Below, in pieces: positions 43,580 to 51,554 of a stretch of DNA of 64,000 bases. Each line of letters opens with the position of its first letter. Position 1 is the stretch's first letter. The notes beneath the pieces are model-generated. The model searched no databases, was not told where the DNA came from, and saw nothing but the letters and a program-made list of their open reading frames with translations. The stretch spans positions 372,001 to 436,000 of the forward strand of contig NZ_QUZZ01000004.1 of NCBI RefSeq assembly GCF_003545695.1, read 5' to 3'. Origin of the DNA: Taibaiella helva. GTDB lineage: Bacteria; Bacteroidota; Bacteroidia; Chitinophagales; Chitinophagaceae. The translations under genes and the position numbers were made by a program.

Positions 43580-43924
43580 TCAGGCCAACAGCTCATACAC
43601 AGCGATCAGGCCGGCTGCCTGGTCGAGCAGATCGGTAAGCGACTGCAGCTCTGCCAGGGTAAGGCACAGCGTCAGGGTACGATTGACTGGCAGGGAAACA
43701 CATTTCTGGCCGGGGCCTGGAAATACCTCTGAACGATACTCCTGCTCCATATCTGCATATTCCTTCAACCGTTGAAACTGGTGGGGTCTGAGCGTTACGG
43801 CCACTACACCAAAAGCCAGTTGGATACGGCTGCATTCCGTACAGCGGATAATATAGCCATCGGCTGACCGGGCAAGCGTTTGGGTATTACACATAGGACA
43901 AAAATATCTAAAGCGGCTTGCCAT
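43580..43924 (-). CDS. Small zinc-ribbon protein (DUF6686-like)
   Basis: A 114-residue protein. Two CxxC pairs (FCPMCNT and IRCTECSRIQLAFG) suggest a zinc ribbon at residues about 8-35. The rest is alpha/beta with LRPHQFQRLKEY and ends in a leucine-rich helix (LTLAELQSLTDLLDQAAGL). It resembles a Bacteroidota-only family of unknown function. ATG 43924 is used; a TTG three codons earlier is possible. Confidence 0.78.
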   Translation of the reverse strand: MASRFRYFCPMCNTQTLARSADGYIIRCTECSRIQLAFGVVAVTLRPHQFQRLKEYADMEQEYRSEVFPGPGQKCVSLPVNRTLTLCLTLAELQSLTDLLDQAAGLIAVYELLA

Positions 43925-44085
43925 TGCTTTCAAAATCGGGAAAACCTTTGCTGCCTGCTCGTAAAATGACGGCTACCTGACAATCGGCTTTATTGATAGG
44001 CTTATTGCAAAGGCAATGCTAACGCCAACCTTTATACTGAACGGCTGTTGTATCTTTACCCTACCATTTAAAAATCAATTTACTG

Positions 44086-45459
44086 ATGAGCAACAAGCTG
44101 GTTTCCGTCAATCCGTTTACGGGCAAAGAGATCACTCACTACAATACCGATACCCCTACAATCATCAAACATAAGCTGGAGCAATCGCATAAGGCCTTCG
44201 GGAAATGGAGCAAGGTTTCCGTAAGGCAGCGCGCAGCGTACCTGAAAGCACTGGCCGACTATCTGCAAAAGAATAAAAAGAGCATGGCCGAGCTGGCTAC
44301 GCTGGAGATGGGCAAGCCTTATGTGCAAAGCGTTACCGAGATTGAAAAAAGTGCTACGACCCTTACTTATTATTCTGACAACGGTCCCCGCTTCCTCGAG
44401 CCGGAACCGGTAGAGACCGATGCCCAAACCAGCTATGTAAGCTTCCAGCCGCTGGGTACCGTGCTGGCCATTATGCCTTGGAACTTTCCGTACTGGCAGG
44501 TTTTCCGGGCCATGGGGCCAATACTGATGGCCGGCAATGCTATGGTGCTGAAACATGCCTCCAATGTGACCGGTTGTGCGCTGGCTATCGAAAAAGCGCT
44601 GCAGGAAGCGGGCCTTCCTGAATATCTTTTCCAGACGCTGATTCTTTCTTCTTCCGAAATGGAACCCGTGATCGCGCATAAATACATTAATGCGGTAACC
44701 TTTACCGGCAGCAACGGTGGCGGCAGCAAAATAGCGGAGATCGCCGGCAAGTACCTGAAAAAGCAGGTGCTGGAGCTGGGCGGAAGCGACGCTTACCTGG
44801 TACTGGAAGATGCCGACCTGAAAAGAGCTGTAGAGGTATGCGTTACTTCCAGGCTGAACAATACCGGCCAAAGCTGTATCTCCGCCAAACGGTTCGTGGT
44901 GCACGAAAAAGTGCGGGCAACCTTTGAAAGCCAGATGGTGGCGCTGATGCAGGAAAAGAAATACGGCGACCCAATGAATACCTCCATGCAGCTGGGTCCT
45001 ATGGCCCGCCACGACCTCCGCGACCAATTGCACAAGCAGGTGCTGGACAGCGTGGAGAAAGGCGCTAAGATTCTCTGCGGCGGCTTTATTCCCGATGAGC
45101 CCGGCGCCTTTTACCCGCCAACGGTACTGACCGGGGTAAAGAAAGGGATGCCTGCCTATGACGAAGAGCTTTTCGGCCCTGTGGCCGCCATTATCGCGGC
45201 AAAGGACGAAGAAGAGGCGATCCGCATCGGCAACGATTCCATCTTCGGCCTCGGCGGAGCAGTATTTTCCAGGGACATCAAAAGAGCGGAAAGAATTGCG
45301 GAAGAAGAGCTCCAGGCCGGCAGTGTATTTGTCAACGATTTTGTGCGCTCCGACGCCCGCATGCCCTTCGGAGGTATCAAGCAAAGCGGCTATGGCCGTG
45401 AACTCAGCTATTACGGCCTCCGTGAATTCGTCAATATCAAGTCGATTTTTGTACGCTAG
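44086..45459 (+). CDS. NAD(P)-dependent succinate-semialdehyde dehydrogenase
   Basis: A 457-residue aldehyde dehydrogenase. It shows the Asn-bearing ALAIMPWNFPYWQVFR, the cofactor site region FTGSNGGGSKIAEIAG, general-base Glu in VLELGGSDAYLVL and the nucleophile Cys in NTGQSCISAKRF. Length and sequence fit the short GabD/SSADH-like group that oxidises succinate semialdehyde to succinate; related aldehydes are possible. It stands alone, with no aminotransferase beside it. Confidence 0.92.
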   Translation: MSNKLVSVNPFTGKEITHYNTDTPTIIKHKLEQSHKAFGKWSKVSVRQRAAYLKALADYLQKNKKSMAELATLEMGKPYVQSVTEIEKSATTLTYYSDNGPRFLEPEPVETDAQTSYVSFQPLGTVLAIMPWNFPYWQVFRAMGPILMAGNAMVLKHASNVTGCALAIEKALQEAGLPEYLFQTLILSSSEMEPVIAHKYINAVTFTGSNGGGSKIAEIAGKYLKKQVLELGGSDAYLVLEDADLKRAVEVCVTSRLNNTGQSCISAKRFVVHEKVRATFESQMVALMQEKKYGDPMNTSMQLGPMARHDLRDQLHKQVLDSVEKGAKILCGGFIPDEPGAFYPPTVLTGVKKGMPAYDEELFGPVAAIIAAKDEEEAIRIGNDSIFGLGGAVFSRDIKRAERIAEEELQAGSVFVNDFVRSDARMPFGGIKQSGYGRELSYYGLREFVNIKSIFVR

Positions 45460-45517
45460 TCCCGGTTTATAAAGCAATTACTCTGTAACTTTAGGCCTTA
45501 TTCAAACCACATAAGCT

Positions 45518-46123
45518 ATGTTTACTTACCTCGCGCTGGGAGATTCTTATACGATTGGTGAACAGGTGCCGGCTACAGATAATTTTCCCAACCAGACGGC
45601 CATGCTGCTCCGGAGAGAATATGTAACGCAGATAGCCGATCCTCATATTATTGCTGTAACCGGCTGGACGACCGACGAGCTGGCTGCAGCGATCAAGGAA
45701 GCGGGCTTACGGGAGACCTTCGATGTGGTCACCTTGTTGATCGGTGTGAATAACCAATACCGGGGTCGCGATATCGAGAATTATAAAAAGGAATTTGCAC
45801 AGCTGCTCAACAAAGCCATTCTCTTTGCCAATGGCCGCACGGGCAGAGTATTTGTCCTGTCCATTCCCGACTGGGGCGTAACCCCCTTCGCTGAAGGCCG
45901 CGACCGCAAAGCAATTGCAGACGAGATCAATGCGTTTAATATTGCCAACCGCTCTATTGCGCTGGCCTATAAATGCCATTACATCGACATCACGGCCGGC
46001 ACCCGCCAGCACGGAACAGATGAACAATACCTTACACCGGATAAGCTGCATTACTCCGGCAAAGAATACCATGACTGGGCGCTGAAATTGGCGCCGGCTG
46101 TGGCCGCAGCGCTGAAAAGCTGA
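45518..46123 (+). CDS. SGNH/GDSL hydrolase
   Basis: A 201-residue esterase-fold protein without signal peptide. Block I is LALGDSYTIGEQ with the nucleophile Ser, block III Asn is in LLIGVNNQYRG, and block V carries Asp and His in TPDKLHYSGKEYHDW. It probably cleaves an ester on a lipid or sugar; the substrate is not evident. Confidence 0.92.
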   Translation: MFTYLALGDSYTIGEQVPATDNFPNQTAMLLRREYVTQIADPHIIAVTGWTTDELAAAIKEAGLRETFDVVTLLIGVNNQYRGRDIENYKKEFAQLLNKAILFANGRTGRVFVLSIPDWGVTPFAEGRDRKAIADEINAFNIANRSIALAYKCHYIDITAGTRQHGTDEQYLTPDKLHYSGKEYHDWALKLAPAVAAALKS

Positions 46124-46174
46124 GCTGTTCCGTCAGTGATACCGCCAAAGAAAATTGCAATCATCATTTTACCG

Positions 46175-46220
46175 AACGGGGAATGTTGCAGCCGGCGCAT
46201 GACAGACAACATTCCCCGTT
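46175..46220 (+). terminator. Hairpin after the SGNH hydrolase gene
   Basis: AACGGGGAATGTTG pairs exactly with CAACATTCCCCGTT around an 18-base loop; a short T-stretch follows. Confidence 0.6.
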
Positions 46221-46288
46221 TCCTTATCGGTCTCAGCCCAGCCAGGAGCGCAATAATACGGCTTCGACGATGCGGTTGCAGCAGAAAC

Positions 46289-46324
46289 AGCAAGGGCTGC
46301 CCGGAAAACCAGGCAGCCCTTGCT
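46289..46324. terminator. Bidirectional terminator
   Basis: AGCAAGGGCTGCC and its exact complement form a 13-base-pair stem with a 10-base loop, just beyond the end of the RiPP precursor gene. Confidence 0.75.
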
Positions 46325-46343
46325 CATATTCCCTGACACATTC

Positions 46344-46589
46344 TTAGTTCACGTCTATGTCAATCACATTGTCGCAATTAATCCAGGTCTGGTAACCACA
46401 TATGTAATAGTAGGACAGGCACTTCATTTGTGTAATAGGACCGGTGGTATCTTCCGGGCGCGTGCGGCTTGTCATGCACGGCGTCATATTCGACTCTCCT
46501 CCATTTACAGCATCTCTGCTTTCTTTATCCAGCGTGATGATCACATTTTTCTTTAATGTCAATCTTGGTTGTACTTTATTTTTTTTCAT
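46344..46589 (-). CDS. RiPP precursor peptide, GG-leader type, second copy
   Basis: An 81-residue peptide beginning MKKNKVQPRLTLKK. Residues 10-31 follow the pattern L-x-L-x-K-x2-I-x2-L-x7-V-x-G-G, the same as in the gene at 16928-17152 and without gaps, while the cores differ. The 50-residue core has four Cys (38, 57, 64, 72), many Thr/Ser and an aromatic YYYICGYQTW segment. This fits TIGR04149/class I lanthipeptide-type precursors of Bacteroidota. No maturation or export gene is adjacent. A TAccTTTA element lies 31 bases upstream. Confidence 0.66.
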   Translation of the reverse strand: MKKNKVQPRLTLKKNVIITLDKESRDAVNGGESNMTPCMTSRTRPEDTTGPITQMKCLSYYYICGYQTWINCDNVIDIDVN

Positions 46590-46620
46590 CGAAAGGGTAT
46601 TTTACAAGAGAAAAAAAGAA

Positions 46621-46628
46621 TAAAGGTA
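46621..46628 (-). promoter_or_regulatory. Candidate -7 element of the second RiPP precursor gene
   Basis: TAccTTTA on the minus strand, one base from consensus, 31 bases before the ATG. Confidence 0.35.
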
Positions 46629-46655
46629 ACGAAATTACAGTCCGGAGTACATTAA

Positions 46656-47636
46656 TTATTGGGCATCTTTTATATCCACCAGCTCCACGTCAAAAATGAG
46701 GATCGCATTTGCCGGTATCTTCGGCCCCCTGGCCTGCGGGCCATAAGCGAGACCCGACGGAATATATAACGTCGCTTTTCCTCCTTTGTTCAATAAAGCG
46801 ATACCTTCGTCCCAGCCGGCGATCACATTGTGCTGTCCCAGCGGGAATTCGATGGGCGCTACGTGGTTGAAAGCGGAATCGACGCTTGAATCAAACGTCT
46901 CCCCGTCCATATTCACACCGGTATAGTTAACGGCCACAGTCTTGCCTGCAGCAGCCAGCGGACCGGTGCCTTCTTTATGGATCACGTAGTATAGCCCTGA
47001 GGAGGTTTTCTTTGCATTGGTTACACCCTTCTTTGTCAGGTATTCCCGGATCAGCTTATCATCGGTTGCCGCCTGCTCCGCTACTTTTGCAGCCTGCATT
47101 TCCTGGGCTTTGGCGTTTTCGGCCTGCACTTCAGCTTTGCTCTTGATCTTCACCATCTTTACCTCCCAGTACACATAGGCATTCTTGGCAGTCCATTCCG
47201 GCTTAGGCTGATGCGCCCTGGCGGCAATGGTATCGAGGCGGATCCTGAATACAGTGCTGTCGCCTTCCTTCATCAGGCGGATACCGCTCATAAGATCGCC
47301 TTTGACGGCCGATTGCTGAACCGGGATCGGCACCGGCTTGCCCATATTGGCCATATCGCTGTTTACCATCAGGCTATCGTCGATCCGTTGCTTAATGGTC
47401 AACTCGACCACATCACCTTCTTTGGGGTTCAGGAGGCCTTTCCCGCGGGTAATTGTTTTGTATTCCAGGTTATCGGGTCCCATAGTGAACCCACCGGTAA
47501 TCGGTACGGCTTTAAATGATTTTCTCGCGCCTGTAGTAGCAGTTTTTTTTGCCACGGGCTTCTTTTTTACCTGGGCATTTGTGGCCGTCGCACAGAACAG
47601 CGCGCCTGCAGCCAGTAATAATGAGGTGTATTTCAT
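46656..47636 (-). CDS. FKBP-type peptidyl-prolyl isomerase, exported
   Basis: A 326-residue protein with a signal peptide (MKYTSLLLAAGALFCATATNAQ). Residues about 55-170 resemble a degenerate FKBP domain (KEGDVVELTIKQRIDDSLMV), then a charged helix, and the C-terminal 110 residues are an intact FKBP domain (VAVNYTGVNMDGETFDSS, VIAGWDEGIALLNKGGKATL, LAYGPQARGPKIPANAILIF). It should assist folding in the periplasm. It is paralogous to the gene just upstream and co-oriented with it. Confidence 0.92.
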   Translation of the reverse strand: MKYTSLLLAAGALFCATATNAQVKKKPVAKKTATTGARKSFKAVPITGGFTMGPDNLEYKTITRGKGLLNPKEGDVVELTIKQRIDDSLMVNSDMANMGKPVPIPVQQSAVKGDLMSGIRLMKEGDSTVFRIRLDTIAARAHQPKPEWTAKNAYVYWEVKMVKIKSKAEVQAENAKAQEMQAAKVAEQAATDDKLIREYLTKKGVTNAKKTSSGLYYVIHKEGTGPLAAAGKTVAVNYTGVNMDGETFDSSVDSAFNHVAPIEFPLGQHNVIAGWDEGIALLNKGGKATLYIPSGLAYGPQARGPKIPANAILIFDVELVDIKDAQ

Positions 47637-47719
47637 GTACTTCTGTTTTGCTTTGGGTATTTAAAGTTAATTGTGTATGCTTGTCAGACAGCTTTCCTGC
47701 GGGAAGTGTTGGCCGGTCC

Positions 47720-48685
47720 TTATTTGAAGCTCAGCAGCTCAATGTCAAAGATCAGCACCGCATTCGGTGGTATTTTGTCGCCCGCGCCATGATCGCCATA
47801 ACCCAGATTCGAAGGCAGATAGAAAGTGGCCTTGGTTCCTTTCTTCATAATGGCTACGCCATCGTCCCAGCCCTGGATCACGCCATGCTTGCCCAGCTGA
47901 AAGCTGAACGGCTCTACATGGTGAAAGGCAGGATCTACATTGGAATCGAATTTCTCTCCTTTAAGATTCTGCCCGGTGTAGCTGACGCTTACCGTCTGGC
48001 CGGCTTTGGGGCTGGGACCTGTACCCGGTGTGTGGATCACATAGTAAAATCCTGAAGGGCCTTTTTTCGCATTTTTGATACCCTTAGCTTTAAGATAATC
48101 CTGGATCAGCTTATCATCGATGCTTTTCTGCTTGCTTTCCTTTGCAGCAGTCTCTGCAGCTACCTGCTCCTTGGTTTTAATGCTCACCATTTTGATCTCC
48201 CATACGGCATAGTCGCCCGATCTTACCCAGGCTGGCTTGGGCTGATGCGCCCTGACGGCCAGTGTATCCATCAGCATACGGAATACAACACTATCACCGG
48301 CCTTCATCTTCAGCAGGCCGCCCATCAGATCACCTTTCATCGTGGGCGCGGCGAAAGGCTGCGGTACAGGCTGTCCCTGGTTCATCTCCATAGTATTGAT
48401 CATGATAGTATCGCCGATCCGGAACCGTACATGCATCTCGCCGAGATCGCCGGGCTTGGGCACTACGGTACCATTACCCCGGGTAACAATTTTATAATCC
48501 AGCCCATCGGGGTCCTTGATAAAGTCTTTGTCGTCTGCGATAGAGGGCCGTGGCTGCTGTGTTTCCTGGGCAACGGCCTGCTGAGCTGTGGCTTTGGCAG
48601 AACCCGCATCCGTTTTCTTGGCACTACAGCTGTTAGTGGAAATAACCAATGCACAGCCGGCGATGATAAGCGATGAGTACTTCAT
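47720..48685 (-). CDS. FKBP-type peptidyl-prolyl isomerase, probable lipoprotein
   Basis: A 321-residue paralogue of the downstream isomerase, with the same two-part layout: degenerate N-terminal FKBP-like half (PGDLGEMHVRFRIGDTIMI) and intact C-terminal domain (VSVSYTGQNLKGEKFDSN, VIQGWDDGVAIMKKGTKATF, LGYGDHGAGDKIPPNAVLIF). The signal ends in TNSC, so it is probably lipidated, unlike its neighbour. The starts and gaps (28 and 83 bases) suggest one operon with the DHH phosphoesterase. Confidence 0.92.
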   Translation of the reverse strand: MKYSSLIIAGCALVISTNSCSAKKTDAGSAKATAQQAVAQETQQPRPSIADDKDFIKDPDGLDYKIVTRGNGTVVPKPGDLGEMHVRFRIGDTIMINTMEMNQGQPVPQPFAAPTMKGDLMGGLLKMKAGDSVVFRMLMDTLAVRAHQPKPAWVRSGDYAVWEIKMVSIKTKEQVAAETAAKESKQKSIDDKLIQDYLKAKGIKNAKKGPSGFYYVIHTPGTGPSPKAGQTVSVSYTGQNLKGEKFDSNVDPAFHHVEPFSFQLGKHGVIQGWDDGVAIMKKGTKATFYLPSNLGYGDHGAGDKIPPNAVLIFDIELLSFK

Positions 48686-48713
48686 TTTCTTAAGCGTTAA
48701 TATAATTTTCAGG

Positions 48714-49739
48714 TTATTTGCTTACCGGAACTTCCTTGCTGGTTGCCGGCAGTATATTCAATAAGGTTTTCAGTTTCTTTACGGTCTCTTCAAGAGAGAG
48801 CTGAGAGCGTCCGCCGGCAGCATTAAAATGCCCGCCGCCATTGAAGTGCTGTGCGGCAAAGGTGCTGACATCGATATCGCCTTTGCTGCGGAAAGACATC
48901 CTGATCTCGTCCTTCTTTTCCGTAAGCAGCACGGCCATATTTACAGCTTCGATGCTGAGCGGGTAGTTGACCACGCCTTCGGTATCGCCCGTTGCAATCC
49001 GGAACTGCTGCTGGTCGCTCTGCGAGAGAGCAATGATACCGACATGCTGCCGGGGATAAATCTCCATTTTCTGGTACAGGACATAGCCCAGGAAGCGCAT
49101 CCGCTCAGCACTCCAGCTGTCGTAGATATGCTGGTGGATGACCGCATGGTCGAGGCCGCGGCGTTTCAGATCGGCCAGCATTTCATGTACGGCCGCCGTG
49201 GTAATGGGAAAGCGGAAAGAGCCGGTATCGGTCATGACCCCGGTGTACAGGCATTGGGCCACGTCGTTATTGATAAGCGTGTCGTCTCCCGCAAGCCGGA
49301 TAAAATCGTACACCATTTCGCAGGTCGAACTTTTTTCGGGTTCGCTCATGCGGTAGTCAAAAGCAGCGACATCCGGATTCAGGTGATGGTCGATCAGCAC
49401 TTTAGGCTGGGTGGCCTGCCGCAAAGGCTCTTCCATTGTTTTGATGCGATCGAGCCTGCTGAAATCCAGGCAAAAGATAAGATCGGCCTCCTGCAACTGT
49501 TTCAGGCAAGCTTTCGGCTCCGATTCAAAATTCAGCACGGTGTCAATACCCGGCAGCCAGAGCAGGAAATCGGGCACTTCGGAAGGGGAAACCACTACCG
49601 GCTCATGCCCCTTTTGCCGCAGGTAATGATACAGGCCGAGCGTAGAGCCCAGGGCATCGCCATCCGGCTTGTGATGGGTGGTGATCCATATCTTTTTCGG
49701 CTCCTGCAGTAAAGGTAATACGTCTGTAATATTGTTCAT
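48714..49739 (-). CDS. DHH-family phosphoesterase (NrnA-like)
   Basis: A 341-residue bifunctional oligoribonuclease/pAp-phosphatase-type enzyme. The DHH domain has HHKPDGDALGS, FCLDFSRLDRI and VLIDHHLNPD; the DHHA1 domain ends in HFNGGGHFNAAGG. In species without Orn this enzyme finishes RNA decay and removes 3',5'-pAp or degrades cyclic-dinucleotide products. It is first in line with the two FKBP genes. Confidence 0.92.
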   Translation of the reverse strand: MNNITDVLPLLQEPKKIWITTHHKPDGDALGSTLGLYHYLRQKGHEPVVVSPSEVPDFLLWLPGIDTVLNFESEPKACLKQLQEADLIFCLDFSRLDRIKTMEEPLRQATQPKVLIDHHLNPDVAAFDYRMSEPEKSSTCEMVYDFIRLAGDDTLINNDVAQCLYTGVMTDTGSFRFPITTAAVHEMLADLKRRGLDHAVIHQHIYDSWSAERMRFLGYVLYQKMEIYPRQHVGIIALSQSDQQQFRIATGDTEGVVNYPLSIEAVNMAVLLTEKKDEIRMSFRSKGDIDVSTFAAQHFNGGGHFNAAGGRSQLSLEETVKKLKTLLNILPATSKEVPVSK

Positions 49740-49883
49740 ATCGATCCGGGAGTTATCATCTGTCTTTCAGGGACAGCCAAACACCCAAGTATTGTGCTTA
49801 AGCTTAGAAATAATCGTTTTCCTTCAGCAGCTGAGGCTATAAGCTGTCGCCCCATGGCCACGGGATACGCGCAAATGTAATAC

Positions 49884-49905
49884 AAAAACCCGCATTTGCG
49901 CGGGT
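49884..49905 (-). terminator. Terminator of the 49957-50986 operon
   Basis: On the minus strand ACCCGC, loop, GCGGGT then TTTTTG. The upper arm can also pair with CGCGCAAATG at 49868-49877 in an alternative stem. Confidence 0.7.
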
Positions 49906-49956
49906 CGGCGGTGGTGCTTATCCTATTTAATCGTTATTTCAGGAATAGGGCTGGCC

Positions 49957-50451
49957 TTACCTGGATTGGAGCAGCCGTTCCATCACATAGAAGACGGCAG
50001 GACAGGATTCCGAGTTCTTCAGGGTAAGGCCCGGCTGTTTGATCAGCACATCTTCGCCGGTATACGGATACCGGGCGCAATCCCGGGGCCGGTCTTCATA
50101 AATGCCGCAATAGTTGTCGGCGCCAAGGAAAGGGCAGGGCGGACTGGTAACGACATAATCGCCGTCTTCATCCATACGCAGATAAGTGGCGATAAAAGCA
50201 GATTCCTTCATGCGCAACCGCCGTGCGATGCGTTTAATATCGGGCATCTTGAAACGCGGAGAATAGTTACGGCAGCAATTGGCGCAGCTGAGGCAATCGA
50301 TCTTGCTGAAGGCTTCTTCATGTAGCTCCGGCAGCTGTTCCAGCACTTTATTCTTAGGTGCGCGCTTCAGGAAATCCTTGTAGGCTTTCGCGTGCTCCTT
50401 CGCAGTTTGTGTGTATTGGTCCAGGTTGACCGTTCCCATATCCTTCTTCAT
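49957..50451 (-). CDS. YkgJ-family cysteine cluster protein
   Basis: A 164-residue protein with the metal-binding Cys pattern CLSCANCC, then PPCPFL, NYCGIYEDRPRDCARYP and a final SCPA. The family (UPF0153/YkgJ) probably binds zinc or an iron-sulfur cluster; function unknown. The N-terminal 50 residues are helical. It follows the asparaginase-like gene after 31 bases. Confidence 0.92.
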   Translation of the reverse strand: MKKDMGTVNLDQYTQTAKEHAKAYKDFLKRAPKNKVLEQLPELHEEAFSKIDCLSCANCCRNYSPRFKMPDIKRIARRLRMKESAFIATYLRMDEDGDYVVTSPPCPFLGADNYCGIYEDRPRDCARYPYTGEDVLIKQPGLTLKNSESCPAVFYVMERLLQSR

Positions 50452-50482
50452 AATTCATGCCTCCTTTTCGGGAATGGCTTCG

Positions 50483-50986
50483 CTACGAGGCGAACGAGCC
50501 TTTTATCTCTTCAAAATAGCCGGTCTTTTTGTTCTTCCTTACATTATCCCAGTTGTAGTAACGCCCGTTCATAGCCACATAGACGCCATGCGGCAGGGTT
50601 TGCAGGAAGGCCAGCGCTGCCCCCAGGTTGAAGAAGCCGTCGGAGCTGCCAAACTTGTAAGGGATCATGGCCCCGGTGATCACAATGGTTTTGTCCAGGC
50701 CGGCCTTTGCCAGGTACTCGGCTGTTACCTGCATGGTATCCGTGCCATGAGTAAGGAGGATGCGCTCCTCCGGCGCCGACCGGCAATTATGCAGGATCAG
50801 CTCCCGGTCATTATCCGTCATCTCAAGGCTGTCCACCATCATCAGCGTACGGATCTCGGCCTCTACTGTACAGCGGCCCAGCTTCAGCATTTCGGGTACA
50901 TGCGTTTCCTCAAAGTCGAGCTTGCCGTTGATCATATCGTACTCCTTGTCGAAAGTACCGCCGGTAATCAGTATGCGTATGGACAT
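50483..50986 (-). CDS. Single-domain asparaginase-like protein
   Basis: A 167-residue protein equal to the N-terminal domain only of L-asparaginases. It has both catalytic Thr motifs, ITGGTFDKEYD and LTHGTDTMQVTAEYL, and the conserved VITGAMIPYKFGSSDGFFNL. Full asparaginases are about 330 residues. Stand-alone N-domain versions occur as a recognised family, so this is not obviously truncated; a stop follows a normal-looking end. Hydrolysis of asparagine is uncertain. Confidence 0.88.
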   Translation of the reverse strand: MSIRILITGGTFDKEYDMINGKLDFEETHVPEMLKLGRCTVEAEIRTLMMVDSLEMTDNDRELILHNCRSAPEERILLTHGTDTMQVTAEYLAKAGLDKTIVITGAMIPYKFGSSDGFFNLGAALAFLQTLPHGVYVAMNGRYYNWDNVRKNKKTGYFEEIKGSFAS

Positions 50987-50994
50987 GTGTTAAA

Positions 50995-51112
50995 CGTTAG
51001 ATATTAGATATTAGATGGGTATGGTGTGGGAATTGGAAATTAGAAATTGATGCGTAGATTTTGAAATTAGTATTCTGACTTTGGAAATTAGAATTTGGAT
51101 TTTTGAAATTGA
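50995..51112. repeat. AT-rich degenerate repeat, downstream flank of the four-helix-bundle gene
   Basis: Repeated words TTAGATATTAGAT and GAAATTAGAAATT/GAAATTAG/GAAATTGAAA with irregular period. The complement (AATTTCAAAT) occurs on the other side of the pseudogene. Confidence 0.6.
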
Positions 51113-51152
51113 AAGCCGAAAACAGGAACAGATCTTCCTATTTCCGGCTTCC

Positions 51153-51514
51153 TTATGCTACATTTTGTTTTTTGATGAACAAGTTCAACTTAGGGCCTAA
51201 CTTATTAATGATCGTTGTGATCTCCTGCGTTTGTTCTTCCGACAGAATATTTCTTTTTATGCCTTCCTTAACCGCGCTTTGGTTTCCTCCAATGAACCTC
51301 TGGCAATGATATAGAATCGTTTTCTGTCTGCTGCCGAAAACCTTCCATAGCCTTCTGCCAGATTTGCAGCAATACTATTCGCCGCCCTAATCAATTGAAT
51401 CCCCAACGTGAGTCTCGCTTTATTATTCCATTGATCATATGCCTTCCAGACAATATCAGAAAGGTCTTCTGCCAGGCAATAAATATTCAACTGATACACC
51501 GGTATGTATGACAT
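51153..51514 (-). pseudogene. Four-helix-bundle protein gene (S23/TIGR02436-like), frameshifted
   Basis: Translation from 51514 gives an 85-residue product with the family hallmarks: LIRAANSIAANLAEGYGRFS and the FYIIARGSLEETKARLRKA segment, then TAA at 51257. The next frame continues with a matching fourth helix (ILSEEQTQEITTIINKLG) to a stop at 51153, giving the usual total of about 120 residues. One missing base near AAGGCAT explains the break. The family includes 23S intervening-sequence and Avd-like proteins. Flanking AT-rich repeats suggest mobility. Confidence 0.72.
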
Positions 51515-51550
51515 CGTAATTTCAAATATAACAATTTCAAATTACGAATT
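51515..51550. repeat. AT-rich repeat, upstream flank of the four-helix-bundle gene
   Basis: Two AATTTCAAAT-type words, the complement of the GAAATT words in the downstream flank, so the pseudogene lies inside imperfect inverted repeats. Confidence 0.5.
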
Positions 51551-51554
51551 CTCC

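Noticed and set aside
44080-45477. 465-codon minus-strand frame opposite the aldehyde dehydrogenase
   Set aside because: It mirrors a confident dehydrogenase gene; no motif or signal in the translation.
51257-51262. Programmed frameshift in the four-helix-bundle gene
   Set aside because: No slippery heptamer or downstream structure; simple gene decay is more likely.
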